NCBI GenBank assembly: GCA_025357915.1
Contig: JANYLH010000041.1
Coordinates: 1-60,385, forward strand
From: Gammaproteobacteria bacterium
GTDB taxonomy: Bacteria > Pseudomonadota > Gammaproteobacteria > Steroidobacterales > Steroidobacteraceae
DNA length: 60,385 bases
Direction of reading: 5' to 3'
The notes under the pieces were generated by a model, which was given only the letters and a program-made list of their open reading frames with translations, had not been told where the DNA came from and ran no database searches. The position numbers and the translations under genes were made by a program. This document shows, piece after piece, positions 8,533-16,549 of this stretch (position 1 is its first letter; the number at the start of each line of letters is the position of its first letter).

Positions 8533-9568
8533 AACTCTGTTGGGCGCGGCGCTGGCGCGGCGTAATACGGGCCGGCCGCCGGTGTGGTTCATGCGCCAGG
8601 CGGGACGCTACCACAAGCACTACCAGGCGCTGCGCGCGCGCCACGAGTTCATCGCGTTGTGCAAACAGCCCGAGCTGGCGACCGAAGTCACCATGGGGCC
8701 GATCGACGATTTCGGGTTTGATGCCGCAATCCTGTTCTCGGATCTGCTGTTTCCGCTCGAGGCGATGGGCATGGGCCTGCGCTACGAACCGGGGCCGAAG
8801 CTCGATTGGTACCTGCGCAGCAGCGCTGACCTGCCGCGCCTGCGGGGAGGTTGTGCGGCCGCCAACGATATGGAATTCCAGGCTGAAGCCATCCGCATGC
8901 TGCGCCCGCGGCTTGGCAGGGAGCGGGCGCTGATCGGGTTCGTGGGCGGGCCGTTCACGCTCTACGCCTACGCGGTGGCCGGCTCCCACGAGGGCTTCAC
9001 GCGCCAGGGGCTGCTGGGCCTTGATGACGGGCTCTACGCCGGGTTCTGCGAACGCCTGAGCGAGCTGCTGGCCGGCAACATGGTGCTGCAGGCGAAGGCG
9101 GGCGCCGATTGCGTGGCGGTGTTCGATACCGCCGCCGGCTCGCTCGATGCGGCGCAGTTCGCGCGCCATGCGGTGGCGCCGCTCGCTGCGGTGGTGGCGC
9201 GCTTTCGCGCCGCCTGTCCGGACACGCCGCTGATCTACTACTCGCGCGACACTGGCCCGGCGCACTGGCGTGCACTCGAGCCGCTCCCCATCCAGTGCCT
9301 GGGCGTGGACTGGCGGCACGACCTTGCCGACACGCTGCGGCGGGAGACGCCGCGCTGGTGCCTGCAGGGCAATCTTGATCCGGAGTGGCTCCATCTGCCG
9401 GCCGCGGATCTGGAGGCGCGTGTGCGCGGCGTCTTCAGCAAGGTGCTGACGCTGCCGGCAGCCGCGCGCGCCGCCTGGGTCTGCGGGCTCGGCCACGGCG
9501 TGCTGCAGCACACGCCGGAGGACAACGTGCGGCTGGTGCTGAAGATCCAGCGGGAAATGTTTTCATGA
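8525..9568 (+). CDS. hemE: Uroporphyrinogen decarboxylase
   Basis: Removes four carboxyl groups from uroporphyrinogen III to give coproporphyrinogen III. At 347 residues it is normal length. WFMRQAGRYHKHYQALR near residue 20 is the family signature, with the RQAGR substrate-binding loop, and ILFSDLLFPLEAMG follows. It starts at GTG 8525, overlapping the end of the response regulator by 8 nt, and its stop overlaps hemN (ATGA). No lesion is seen. Placement directly after a response regulator is unusual for gammaproteobacteria. Confidence 0.96.
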   Translation: MSETLLGAALARRNTGRPPVWFMRQAGRYHKHYQALRARHEFIALCKQPELATEVTMGPIDDFGFDAAILFSDLLFPLEAMGMGLRYEPGPKLDWYLRSSADLPRLRGGCAAANDMEFQAEAIRMLRPRLGRERALIGFVGGPFTLYAYAVAGSHEGFTRQGLLGLDDGLYAGFCERLSELLAGNMVLQAKAGADCVAVFDTAAGSLDAAQFARHAVAPLAAVVARFRAACPDTPLIYYSRDTGPAHWRALEPLPIQCLGVDWRHDLADTLRRETPRWCLQGNLDPEWLHLPAADLEARVRGVFSKVLTLPAAARAAWVCGLGHGVLQHTPEDNVRLVLKIQREMFS

Positions 9569-10938
9569 ACGCGGCACAACAGAGCGCGCGGCTCGCCAAG
9601 TACGATGTCGCCGGGCCACGCTACACCAGCTATCCAACCGTGCCTTACTGGGAAGACACGCCGACCGAGGCGCAATGGCTCGCTCACGTGGGCGCAGCGC
9701 TCCGGCAGAGCAGCGCCGAGGGTCCGGGCGCGTCGATCTACGTGCACGTGCCGTTCTGCCGCGCGCTGTGCACTTTCTGCGGCTGCAATACGCGCGTCAC
9801 CCGCACGCACACCATCATCATGCCGTACCTGCAGGCGGTGCTGACCGAGTACGCGCTGTATCGCGAGCGACTGGGCGTCGAGCGGCTCGAGTTGGGGGAA
9901 CTGCACCTGGGCGGCGGCACGCCGACCTTTCTCGACCCCGCGGAGCTCGACGCGCTGGTGGGCGGGATCCTGTCTGCCTCGCGCCTGCGCCCCGGGGCAT
10001 CGCTCTCGATCGAGGTCGACCCGCGCGTGACCACGCCCGAACAGCTCGCCCTGCTCGCGCAGCACGGCTTCCACCGCATCAGCCTCGGCGTACAGGACTT
10101 CGACCCCAAGGTGCAGGACATCGTCAATCGCGTGCAGAGCGTGGAGCAGGTGCGCACGGTGACCGAGCGAGCGCGCGCCGTGGGCTTCAGCAGCGTCAAT
10201 TTCGACCTTATCTATGGGCTGCCCTTCCAGACCCCGGACAGCATCAACATGACGATGGACGCCGTGTGCGAGCTGCGGCCCGACCGCATTGCGCTCTACG
10301 GTTACGCCCACGTGCCGTGGATCAAGCCCGGGCAGCGCCGTTTCACCGAGATCGACCTGCCCGAGGGCCGGCCCAAACGCGAGCTCTACGAGCGCGGCCG
10401 CGAGCGGCTCGAAGCCGCCGGCTACCGGGAAATCGGCCTGGATCATTTCGCGCTGCCCACCGACAGCCTGTGGCAGGCGGCGCGCGCCGGCACCATGCAC
10501 CGTAATTTCATGGGCTATACCGACGCGTTCACGCGGCCGCTCCTGGGCCTGGGCGTCTCGGCCATCGGCGATGCGGTCGACGCCTTCGTGCAGAACGAAA
10601 AAGACCTCCAGCAATACCATGAGCGCATCGCGAAGCGCGAGCTGCCGATCCACCGCGGCCACGTGCTTGACGCCGAGGACCAGGTGTTGCGCCGGCATAT
10701 CCTCAATCTGATGACGCGCATGGAGACGCAGTGGGTGGGGCCCGACGCCACGCCTTTCCTCGACGATATCCCTGCGCGGCTGGCCGAGTTCGCGGCCGAC
10801 GGCCTGGTGGAACTCGACGGGCAGGGGTGCCGCGTGACCGAGGCGGGCAGGGGGTTCCTGCGCAACATCTGCATGGCCTTCGACGCGCGCCTCGCACGGC
10901 GCAGCCCCGAGCGACAGCTGTTCAGCCAGACGGCTTGA
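9565..10938 (+). CDS. hemN: Oxygen-independent coproporphyrinogen III oxidase (radical SAM)
   Basis: Converts coproporphyrinogen III to protoporphyrinogen IX without oxygen. It is a 457-residue radical-SAM protein; the [4Fe-4S]/SAM motif CxxxCxxC is in HVPFCRALCTFCGCNTR. LGGGTPTFL, ISLGVQDFDPKVQDIVNR and FDLIYGLPFQT are typical HemN signatures, and the C-terminal HemN domain (LALPTDSLW-type region, then FMGYT) is complete. ATG at 9565 overlaps the hemE stop. An oxygen-independent enzyme suggests growth, or at least heme synthesis, at low oxygen. Its last 17 bp overlap the 3' end of the convergent hemJ. Confidence 0.95.
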   Translation: MNAAQQSARLAKYDVAGPRYTSYPTVPYWEDTPTEAQWLAHVGAALRQSSAEGPGASIYVHVPFCRALCTFCGCNTRVTRTHTIIMPYLQAVLTEYALYRERLGVERLELGELHLGGGTPTFLDPAELDALVGGILSASRLRPGASLSIEVDPRVTTPEQLALLAQHGFHRISLGVQDFDPKVQDIVNRVQSVEQVRTVTERARAVGFSSVNFDLIYGLPFQTPDSINMTMDAVCELRPDRIALYGYAHVPWIKPGQRRFTEIDLPEGRPKRELYERGRERLEAAGYREIGLDHFALPTDSLWQAARAGTMHRNFMGYTDAFTRPLLGLGVSAIGDAVDAFVQNEKDLQQYHERIAKRELPIHRGHVLDAEDQVLRRHILNLMTRMETQWVGPDATPFLDDIPARLAEFAADGLVELDGQGCRVTEAGRGFLRNICMAFDARLARRSPERQLFSQTA

Positions 10939-11338
10939 CGATCGCCATGATCAGTATGGGGACGACCAGCAGCAGCGCGCCTTCGTTGAAAAAACGCAGC
11001 ACCAGTCCGCGAGGAAGCGCGGCCCCGGCGCGCATCCGCTGCACGAAGTGGCGGCAGGCCAGGTGATAGCCGATCAGCCCTACGACCAGCAGCAGCTTGA
11101 TCTGCAGCCAGGTACCCGAATAGCCGTATGCCTGCCACAGCCAGACCCCCAGGCTCATCGCCACCAGCGACATCAGCGTCATGAAGCCGTAGAGGCGACC
11201 CGCCATGATCACCAGGCGCCGCACGTCTTCACCGGCGGCGCTTCCTTCCGCGTAATGCACGAAGATGCGCGGCAGGTAAAAGATGCCGGTGAGCCAGGCC
11301 ATGACGCCCAGCACGTGAAAGCACTTGATCCAGAGCAT
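10922..11338 (-). CDS. hemJ: Protoporphyrinogen IX oxidase HemJ (membrane)
   Basis: A 138-residue membrane protein with about four helices, starting MLWIKCFHVLGVMAWLTGIF. The conserved histidines in FHVLGVMAW and the stretch FYLPRIFVHYAE, then GRLYGFMT, fit HemJ (UPF0093). HemJ oxidises protoporphyrinogen IX to protoporphyrin IX, the step after HemN. The frame is open well upstream, but similarity starts at the ATG at 11338. It is convergent with hemN (17-bp overlap) and divergent from the acyltransferase gene only 36 bp away. With HemJ the window covers most heme steps except HemL, HemB and HemH. Confidence 0.9.
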   Translation of the reverse strand: MLWIKCFHVLGVMAWLTGIFYLPRIFVHYAEGSAAGEDVRRLVIMAGRLYGFMTLMSLVAMSLGVWLWQAYGYSGTWLQIKLLLVVGLIGYHLACRHFVQRMRAGAALPRGLVLRFFNEGALLLVVPILIMAIVKPSG

Positions 11339-11374
11339 GGGGTTCTCCGCGCCCGCGGCGGGCGCTGCTAGAGT

Positions 11375-12277
11375 GTGCGCAGCGTGAATTCTACCAAGGA
11401 TATGCCCGCACCTGCCTGGTGGCTGCGCGCGCTCGCCCGGGTGCCACTGCCGGTGATGTACGCGCTGGCCGGCCTGCTCGCTTTCCTGATGCGCGACGTG
11501 CTCCGCTACCGGGTGGCGGTGGCGCGCGAGAATTTGCGCGCCGCGCTTCCGGAACTGGACGCGGCGGCGCGGCGGCGCGTGCTGCGCCGCCACTATGACT
11601 CGCTGGCGGCCGTGCTGTTCGAGTTGCCGCGCGTGGCGCTCATGCCAGCCGCCGAGCTGCGCGCGCGCATGGCCCTGCCGGACATGCCCTTGCTGCACGC
11701 CGAGCTGGCGCGCGGCCATCCGGTGCTGGTGCTCGCCGCGCACCAGGGCAACTGGGAGTGGCTGCTGCAAGCGCTGGCGCTCGACATGGGCGCGCCGTTC
11801 CTGGCCGCCTACAAACCGCCTCACAGTGAGCGCGCCGACCGCCTGATGCTCGCGCTGCGCGGTCGCTTTGGCGTGCGCATGGTGCCGGGCAAGCGTCTGC
11901 TGCGCGAAGTGCTGCGGCGGCGCGGCACGGCCCATGCCATCGGCATGGTGGCCGACCAGGTGCCCACCTCGAGTCCAGGCCGCATCTGGCTGCGCTTCCT
12001 CGGGCGCGACACCGCGTTCTTTCCGGGCCCGGCCGAGATCGCGCGCGCCGGCGGCTACAGCGTGTATTTCCTGGCGCTGCGGCGCCTGCGCCGCGGCCAC
12101 TACGAAACGCGCTTCGAGCCGCTCGCGCTCGCCGGCGAGAACCTCGATGTGCCGGCCCTCACGGCGCGCTATGCGGCGCGAGTCGAGGCACTGGTGCGCG
12201 CCGCTCCGGAAGACTGGGCCTGGACTCACCGGCGCTGGAAACTGGTGCCGCCAGGCGCTGCCGCGCCCCCGCAGTAG
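11375..12277 (+). CDS. LpxL/HtrB-type lysophospholipid acyltransferase
   Basis: A 300-residue inner-membrane acyltransferase of the lipid A late-acyltransferase family. The HxxxxE catalytic motif is AAHQGNWEW (His then Glu five residues on), preceded by one hydrophobic N-terminal helix and YRVAVARENLRAAL, typical of LpxL/LpxM. DQVPTSSPGRIWLRFLGRDTAFFPGPAEIA is the downstream conserved block (seen in pieces). GTG at 11375 is used here; ATG at 11402 is the alternative. It may add a secondary acyl chain to lipid A, or a different acyl group to another lipid. Its stop abuts the convergent hydratase-family gene (12278). Confidence 0.85.
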   Translation: MRSVNSTKDMPAPAWWLRALARVPLPVMYALAGLLAFLMRDVLRYRVAVARENLRAALPELDAAARRRVLRRHYDSLAAVLFELPRVALMPAAELRARMALPDMPLLHAELARGHPVLVLAAHQGNWEWLLQALALDMGAPFLAAYKPPHSERADRLMLALRGRFGVRMVPGKRLLREVLRRRGTAHAIGMVADQVPTSSPGRIWLRFLGRDTAFFPGPAEIARAGGYSVYFLALRRLRRGHYETRFEPLALAGENLDVPALTARYAARVEALVRAAPEDWAWTHRRWKLVPPGAAAPPQ

Positions 12278-13063
12278 TCAGAATCGTACGATGGCGGAGC
12301 CCAGGCCATCGAACCAGGCCGTGACCGATTGTTCCGGTCCGACCGTGTGCACCCCGTTCCAGCTGCCGGTGGTGACGATTTCGCCCGCGCGCAGCCCCTG
12401 CCCGAACTGCGAGAGGTGATTGGCAAGCCAGACCACCGGCTTGAGCGGGTCACCCAGCGGGTGACCACCGCGCGCCTGGTGCACGGGTTTGCCGTCCACC
12501 CGCACTTCCAGCGGCAGTTTCGCCAGCGGGAGCGATCGCCACGCCGGGCACGAGGGCCCGACGACCAGCAACTCGTTCATGAAGCTGTCGGCGACCTGCT
12601 CGAGCCGCGAGACAGCCTCATTGTTGGCGTAGCGGCTCACCACAACCTCGATGACGGCATGGGCGCTGGCCAGTGCGTCGAGGACCGCATCGCGTTCATA
12701 GCGGGCGCCAGGCCCGAGCGGCGGCAGATCGTTGCCCAGCCGGAAGGCGATCTCGGCCTCGATGCCGAACTGCGTGTTGCCCTGCGTGGGCATGCGGCCC
12801 GGCACCAGATAGACGGGCGCGTCGCGCACCGCGGCGGCGGGGAGCGGCGCGCAGATGCCATTGTCGGCATCGAACAGCGAAGCCTTCCAGCCGGCGATGC
12901 TGGTGTTGAGTTCGCGCAGCAGCGCGTACTGGATCGCGTAGGCCTCCGCCAGCGTCCGCGGGGCCAGCGCCGCCGGCAACGAGCGCAGCCGCGGCCCGCC
13001 GCGGCGCACCGCCAGCAGGAGCCGCGCCGCCGCGGCCGCATTGACTGTCGAGGTTTCCTGCAT
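12278..13063 (-). CDS. FAH-superfamily enzyme, 2-keto-4-pentenoate hydratase/decarboxylase type
   Basis: A 261-residue protein of the MhpD/XylJ-like branch of the fumarylacetoacetate hydrolase superfamily. IEAEIAFRLGNDLPP supplies the Glu-x-Glu metal-binding pair, and SWNGVHTVGPEQSVTAWFDGLGS is the expected C-terminal end. Members usually hydrate 2-hydroxy-penta-2,4-dienoate or decarboxylate 4-oxalocrotonate. Here the gene is not in a meta-cleavage cluster: its ATG directly follows the TAG stop of the acyl-AMP ligase-ACP gene, so the two are co-translated. The substrate is therefore open; an acyl-group tailoring role is inference. Confidence 0.75.
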   Translation of the reverse strand: MQETSTVNAAAAARLLLAVRRGGPRLRSLPAALAPRTLAEAYAIQYALLRELNTSIAGWKASLFDADNGICAPLPAAAVRDAPVYLVPGRMPTQGNTQFGIEAEIAFRLGNDLPPLGPGARYERDAVLDALASAHAVIEVVVSRYANNEAVSRLEQVADSFMNELLVVGPSCPAWRSLPLAKLPLEVRVDGKPVHQARGGHPLGDPLKPVVWLANHLSQFGQGLRAGEIVTTGSWNGVHTVGPEQSVTAWFDGLGSAIVRF

Positions 13064-15025
13064 CTACTTGCTGCTCCGGTCGCCGCGGGTCTCGATCAGG
13101 CGCGCCAGTTCGGCGATGCTTGGATGATCGAAGATATCGGTGACGTCGATGAGCCCGGGCCAGCGTTGCTCGATGCGCTCCTGCATGCCGACGAGCTTCA
13201 GGGAACTCACGCCGACGTCGAACAGGCTGTCATTGGGGCCGATGCGCCGTCCTTCGAGCGCAAGATCGCATATTTTCTGGAGTTCGGCCTCGACCGTGCT
13301 GGTGCCGTCGAGCAGTACGCCGCGCTGCGCCGCCAGCGCGCGCAGGGCGGCCAGGTCGGCATCGTTGGCGCCAGCGAGATACTCTTCTTCGAGCAGGTGG
13401 CGCTGCACCTTGCCGCTGGTGGTCTTGGGGATGCGACGCACCGGCACCACGGCGTCGACCTCGAGGCCGGCATGCCCGGCGATGCGGCGTGCGACGGCTT
13501 GCGCCAGTGGCAGAAAATCGGCCAGCTCGCCGCGGTTCAGCACGAACACCACCAGCTGATCGCTCTCGGCACCGGGCGCGCGCACGCCGCTGATCACGAT
13601 CTTGCCCAGCTCGATCCCCGGAACTTCGAGCGCCACTGCTTCCAGGTCGTGCGGGTAGTAGTTCTGGCCGTTGACGAACAGGATTTCCTTGTGACGCCCC
13701 GTGATGTAGAGCTCGCCGTCGTGTATGACCCCCAGGTCGCCGGTGCGCAGCCACCCGTCGGCCGTGTGCACGGCCGCATTGGCCTCTGGAGCGTCGAGGT
13801 AGCCGGCAGTGACGTTGGCGCCACGGATCTGGATGTGGCCGACATACTCGTTGGCGAGCGGCAGGTCGCCGTCGCCGGCGATGCGCAGTTCGCAATAAGG
13901 AATCGCGCTGCCCACCGCGACCAGCGTGAGCGCGCTGCGCTCGCCCGCGGCCACGCTGGCCACGCGCTGCCCCGGATTGAGCTGGTGCCGGTCGAAGTGA
14001 CTGGCGTGATAGGCCGCGCCCAGCGGTGGGAAGCTCACCGCCACGCTTGCTTCCGCGAGGCCGTACACCGGGAACATCGCGTTACGCGCCAGGCGCGCCG
14101 GCGCGCAGCGGTCCATGAATTCGTCGCATAGCGCCAGGCTGATGGGTTCGGCGCCGTTGAAGATCAGGCGCACGCTGCCCAGATCCAGGTCAGTGAGTGG
14201 ACGCTCGCCCAGTACCTTGAGGTAGTGCCGGTAACCGAAGTTCGGCGAGCACAGCAGCGTCGCCCTGATGCGTGCGGCCACCTGCAGCCAGAGCACGGGC
14301 CGGCGCACGAACAGCTCGGTGGCCATCTGGTGCATGTTCACGCGATTGGCGAGCAGGAAGATGTGAAAGCCGATCAGGCCCATGTCATGGGTGAGGGGCA
14401 TCCACGACAGGCTCACGTCCTGGTCGGTGTAGCGAACCGCCTCGGTGGTGCCGCGCATGTTGGCCATGAGGTTGGCGTGCGTCAGTACCACGCCCTTGGG
14501 CGAGCTGGTCGAGCCCGAGGAATACTGCACAAACGCCGGGTCTTCCGGGCGCGCCGCGTGGACGCGGCCGGCGCGCGACACCTCCACCAACTCGTCGGTG
14601 ACGAAGGCGCGCTGCGCGAGCTGCGTATAGGCCGCCTGCTGCTGGTGTTCATCCGCGAAATGGCGAATGCGCTCGAGTAAGCGGCGTTCGGTGTACAGGA
14701 ACGGCTTACCCAGTTGCGCAGCGATGCGCAGCAGCTTATGGCGATGCTCATCGCTGATGCCCGGCGCGACCGGCACCGGGACAATGCCGCCGAGGATCCC
14801 GGCCCAGAACGCGTCGATGAAGGCTTCGTTGTTCGCCAGGAACAGCAGCAGGTGGTCGCCTGGCCGGGCGCCCAGCTGTTGCAGGTGATGCAGGATGCCC
14901 AGCGCCCGCTCATGGAGTTCGCCGTAGCGCACCACGCGCTGCTCGGTTTCGCCTTCGTGATAAGTAATGGAGCGGTCGGCGCCGCGGTTGGATTGCAGCA
15001 GCTCGCTCAGCGTGGTGGCATTCAT
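13064..15025 (-). CDS. Fatty acyl-AMP ligase-like enzyme with C-terminal acyl carrier domain
   Basis: A 653-residue didomain protein. Residues 1 to about 560 form an AMP-binding ligase: YSSGSTSSPKGVVLTHANL is the P-loop-like A3 motif, VYGLAEASVAVSFPP is close to fatty-acyl-AMP ligases, LRTGDLGVIHDGELYITGR is A7/A8, and IPKTTSGKVQR carries the A10 lysine. Residues about 575-653 are an acyl carrier domain: FDVGVSSLKLVG places the predicted phosphopantetheine serine at S608. The protein should activate a carboxylic acid as acyl-AMP and load it on its own carrier domain. A phosphopantetheinyl transferase is divergent from it (15076). No polyketide or NRPS module is near, so the acyl acceptor is unknown. 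FAAL versus FACL rests on motif resemblance. Confidence 0.85.
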   Translation of the reverse strand: MNATTLSELLQSNRGADRSITYHEGETEQRVVRYGELHERALGILHHLQQLGARPGDHLLLFLANNEAFIDAFWAGILGGIVPVPVAPGISDEHRHKLLRIAAQLGKPFLYTERRLLERIRHFADEHQQQAAYTQLAQRAFVTDELVEVSRAGRVHAARPEDPAFVQYSSGSTSSPKGVVLTHANLMANMRGTTEAVRYTDQDVSLSWMPLTHDMGLIGFHIFLLANRVNMHQMATELFVRRPVLWLQVAARIRATLLCSPNFGYRHYLKVLGERPLTDLDLGSVRLIFNGAEPISLALCDEFMDRCAPARLARNAMFPVYGLAEASVAVSFPPLGAAYHASHFDRHQLNPGQRVASVAAGERSALTLVAVGSAIPYCELRIAGDGDLPLANEYVGHIQIRGANVTAGYLDAPEANAAVHTADGWLRTGDLGVIHDGELYITGRHKEILFVNGQNYYPHDLEAVALEVPGIELGKIVISGVRAPGAESDQLVVFVLNRGELADFLPLAQAVARRIAGHAGLEVDAVVPVRRIPKTTSGKVQRHLLEEEYLAGANDADLAALRALAAQRGVLLDGTSTVEAELQKICDLALEGRRIGPNDSLFDVGVSSLKLVGMQERIEQRWPGLIDVTDIFDHPSIAELARLIETRGDRSSK

Positions 15026-15075
15026 GCGGGGCGGTGGCGGTTGACGCTGCAGGGCAAACCAAGGATTGTTGGAGA

Positions 15076-15714
15076 ATGAACCGGGTCATTCTAGCTTACT
15101 CACGCCTCCCCAGGCAGTTGCCCGCGCCGCTGCGGATGCGCTGGCGCGCGCGCCTCGGCGCGGGGCGCGCGCTGCACCTGAGCGTCGACGCGCTCGCGCA
15201 GTCACGGACCATCGCCGGCGTGGCCCTGGCCTGCCGCCTGCTGAGCGATGCGGCCGGGCGGCCTGTCTCACCCGCCGAGCTGCGCTACTCGGCGTGCGGC
15301 CAGCCGCATGCGCCCGGGCTCCCGCAGTTCAGCATTGCCCACGAGGGTCCGTGGATCCTGTGCGCACTGGCGAGCGCGGGCGCTGTCGGCGTGGATCTCG
15401 AACCGCTGGTCAGGGCGGAGCAGCTGCCGCGCTGGAGCGCCGTGTTCGATGCGGCGGAGTGCTCGGCCGCGCGCACGCCGCGAGCCGCGCTGGGCATCTG
15501 GACCGCGAAGGAAGCCGCGCTCAAGGCGGCGGGGGCTACGCTCGCGCAAGTCGCGCAGGTCCAGGTTCGCGGCCGGCGCGTGGATTTCCTCGGCCGGCGC
15601 TGGTACTGCCGTACGCCGCGCATCGCGCCGCGTGTGATCGTGCGGTTGATCACGGCGCTCCCGGTCACGAGTCTGCGCCTGCGCCCGGTATCACTCGCCC
15701 GGGCATTGGCGTGA
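15076..15714 (+). CDS. 4'-phosphopantetheinyl transferase, Sfp type
   Basis: A 212-residue PPTase that moves phosphopantetheine from CoA to a carrier-protein serine. Motifs are FSIAHEG, GVDLEPL (Mg-binding Asp and Glu) and WTAKEAALKAAG, all in the order expected for Sfp/AcpT proteins. The genome also has AcpS (37588), which should serve fatty-acid ACP, so this one probably serves the adjacent ligase-ACP protein (inference from position). The start is ATG at 15076; a GTG at 15034 is possible. The stop overlaps the next gene (TGATG). Confidence 0.85.
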   Translation: MNRVILAYSRLPRQLPAPLRMRWRARLGAGRALHLSVDALAQSRTIAGVALACRLLSDAAGRPVSPAELRYSACGQPHAPGLPQFSIAHEGPWILCALASAGAVGVDLEPLVRAEQLPRWSAVFDAAECSAARTPRAALGIWTAKEAALKAAGATLAQVAQVQVRGRRVDFLGRRWYCRTPRIAPRVIVRLITALPVTSLRLRPVSLARALA

Positions 15715-16487
15715 TGACCGGTTCAGCAGCACCGGGTCCGGGGGACGGCGGCCTGCGCGGCGGCCTGTACGGCCAGGTTTCGATTTCCGGCCAGCGCCTG
15801 AGCTTCGTGCGCCGGCAGCTGTACCGCGTGGCCGCGCCCTTCGTGGCCGGCTTGGTGCGCCTGTGGTGGCGCAGCTGCCGGGTCACGGTCGTAACCGGCG
15901 CTGAGCATCTGGACGCGGTGCTGGCGCGGCACCCCTCGTTCCTGCCCGTGTATTGGCACCAGCACCACCTGTTCTGCGCGTGGTACCTGCTGTCGCAGCA
16001 GGCCGGGCGGCCGTTGCGCACCGGGTTTCTCATCAGCCCGTCGCGCGATGGCGAGCTGGGCGCCATGATCATGCGGCGCCTGGGCGGCCATGTGGTGCGC
16101 GGCTCATCGACGCGCACCGGCGCGCTCGCCATGAAGGAAGTCTTCCAGGCCCTGATGCGCGAGCAGGTGTCGCCGGTGCTGAACCCCGACGGCCCGCGCG
16201 GCCCGCGCTTCAAATGCAAACCCGGTGCTGTGCTGCTGGCGCAGATGTCCGGCCGGCCGCTGCTGCCGCTGGGCTTCGCGGCCTCGCGCGCCTGGCTGGT
16301 GCACTGGGACAAGTTCGTGCTGCCGTGGCCGGGGGCCCGCATCGCCATTGCTGTCGGCGCACCGCTCGAGGTGGCGCGCGGCACGGACGCGGCGGGGGTC
16401 GAGCGCATCCAGAAGGAATTGGAGCAGCGCCTGTACGCGACATTCAAGGCGGCGCGGGCAGCCCTGGAGGGCAAACCGGCCGGGTAA
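15714..16487 (+). CDS. DUF374-family lysophospholipid acyltransferase-like protein
   Basis: A 257-residue member of the DUF374/LPLAT group. YWHQHHLFCAWYLL is the HxxxxD-like active-site region of this family, SPSRDGELGAMIMRRLGG and NPDGPRGPRFKCKPGAVLLAQ are its other two signature blocks. It overlaps the PPTase stop, so the two are translationally coupled. Members are thought to move acyl groups onto envelope lipids; the substrate is not known. The next gene starts 62 bp downstream. Confidence 0.85.
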   Translation: MTGSAAPGPGDGGLRGGLYGQVSISGQRLSFVRRQLYRVAAPFVAGLVRLWWRSCRVTVVTGAEHLDAVLARHPSFLPVYWHQHHLFCAWYLLSQQAGRPLRTGFLISPSRDGELGAMIMRRLGGHVVRGSSTRTGALAMKEVFQALMREQVSPVLNPDGPRGPRFKCKPGAVLLAQMSGRPLLPLGFAASRAWLVHWDKFVLPWPGARIAIAVGAPLEVARGTDAAGVERIQKELEQRLYATFKAARAALEGKPAG

Positions 16488-16549
16488 TAATCAGTAGTGG
16501 CGGGCACTTGGTTTGCCTTCCTGCGGTAGTGTGGGAGAATCCGCGGCTG

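Noticed and set aside
13230..13895. Arg-rich minus-strand frame inside the acyl-AMP ligase gene
   Set aside because: An off-frame reading of the ligase, with Arg-rich composition typical of spurious frames at high GC.
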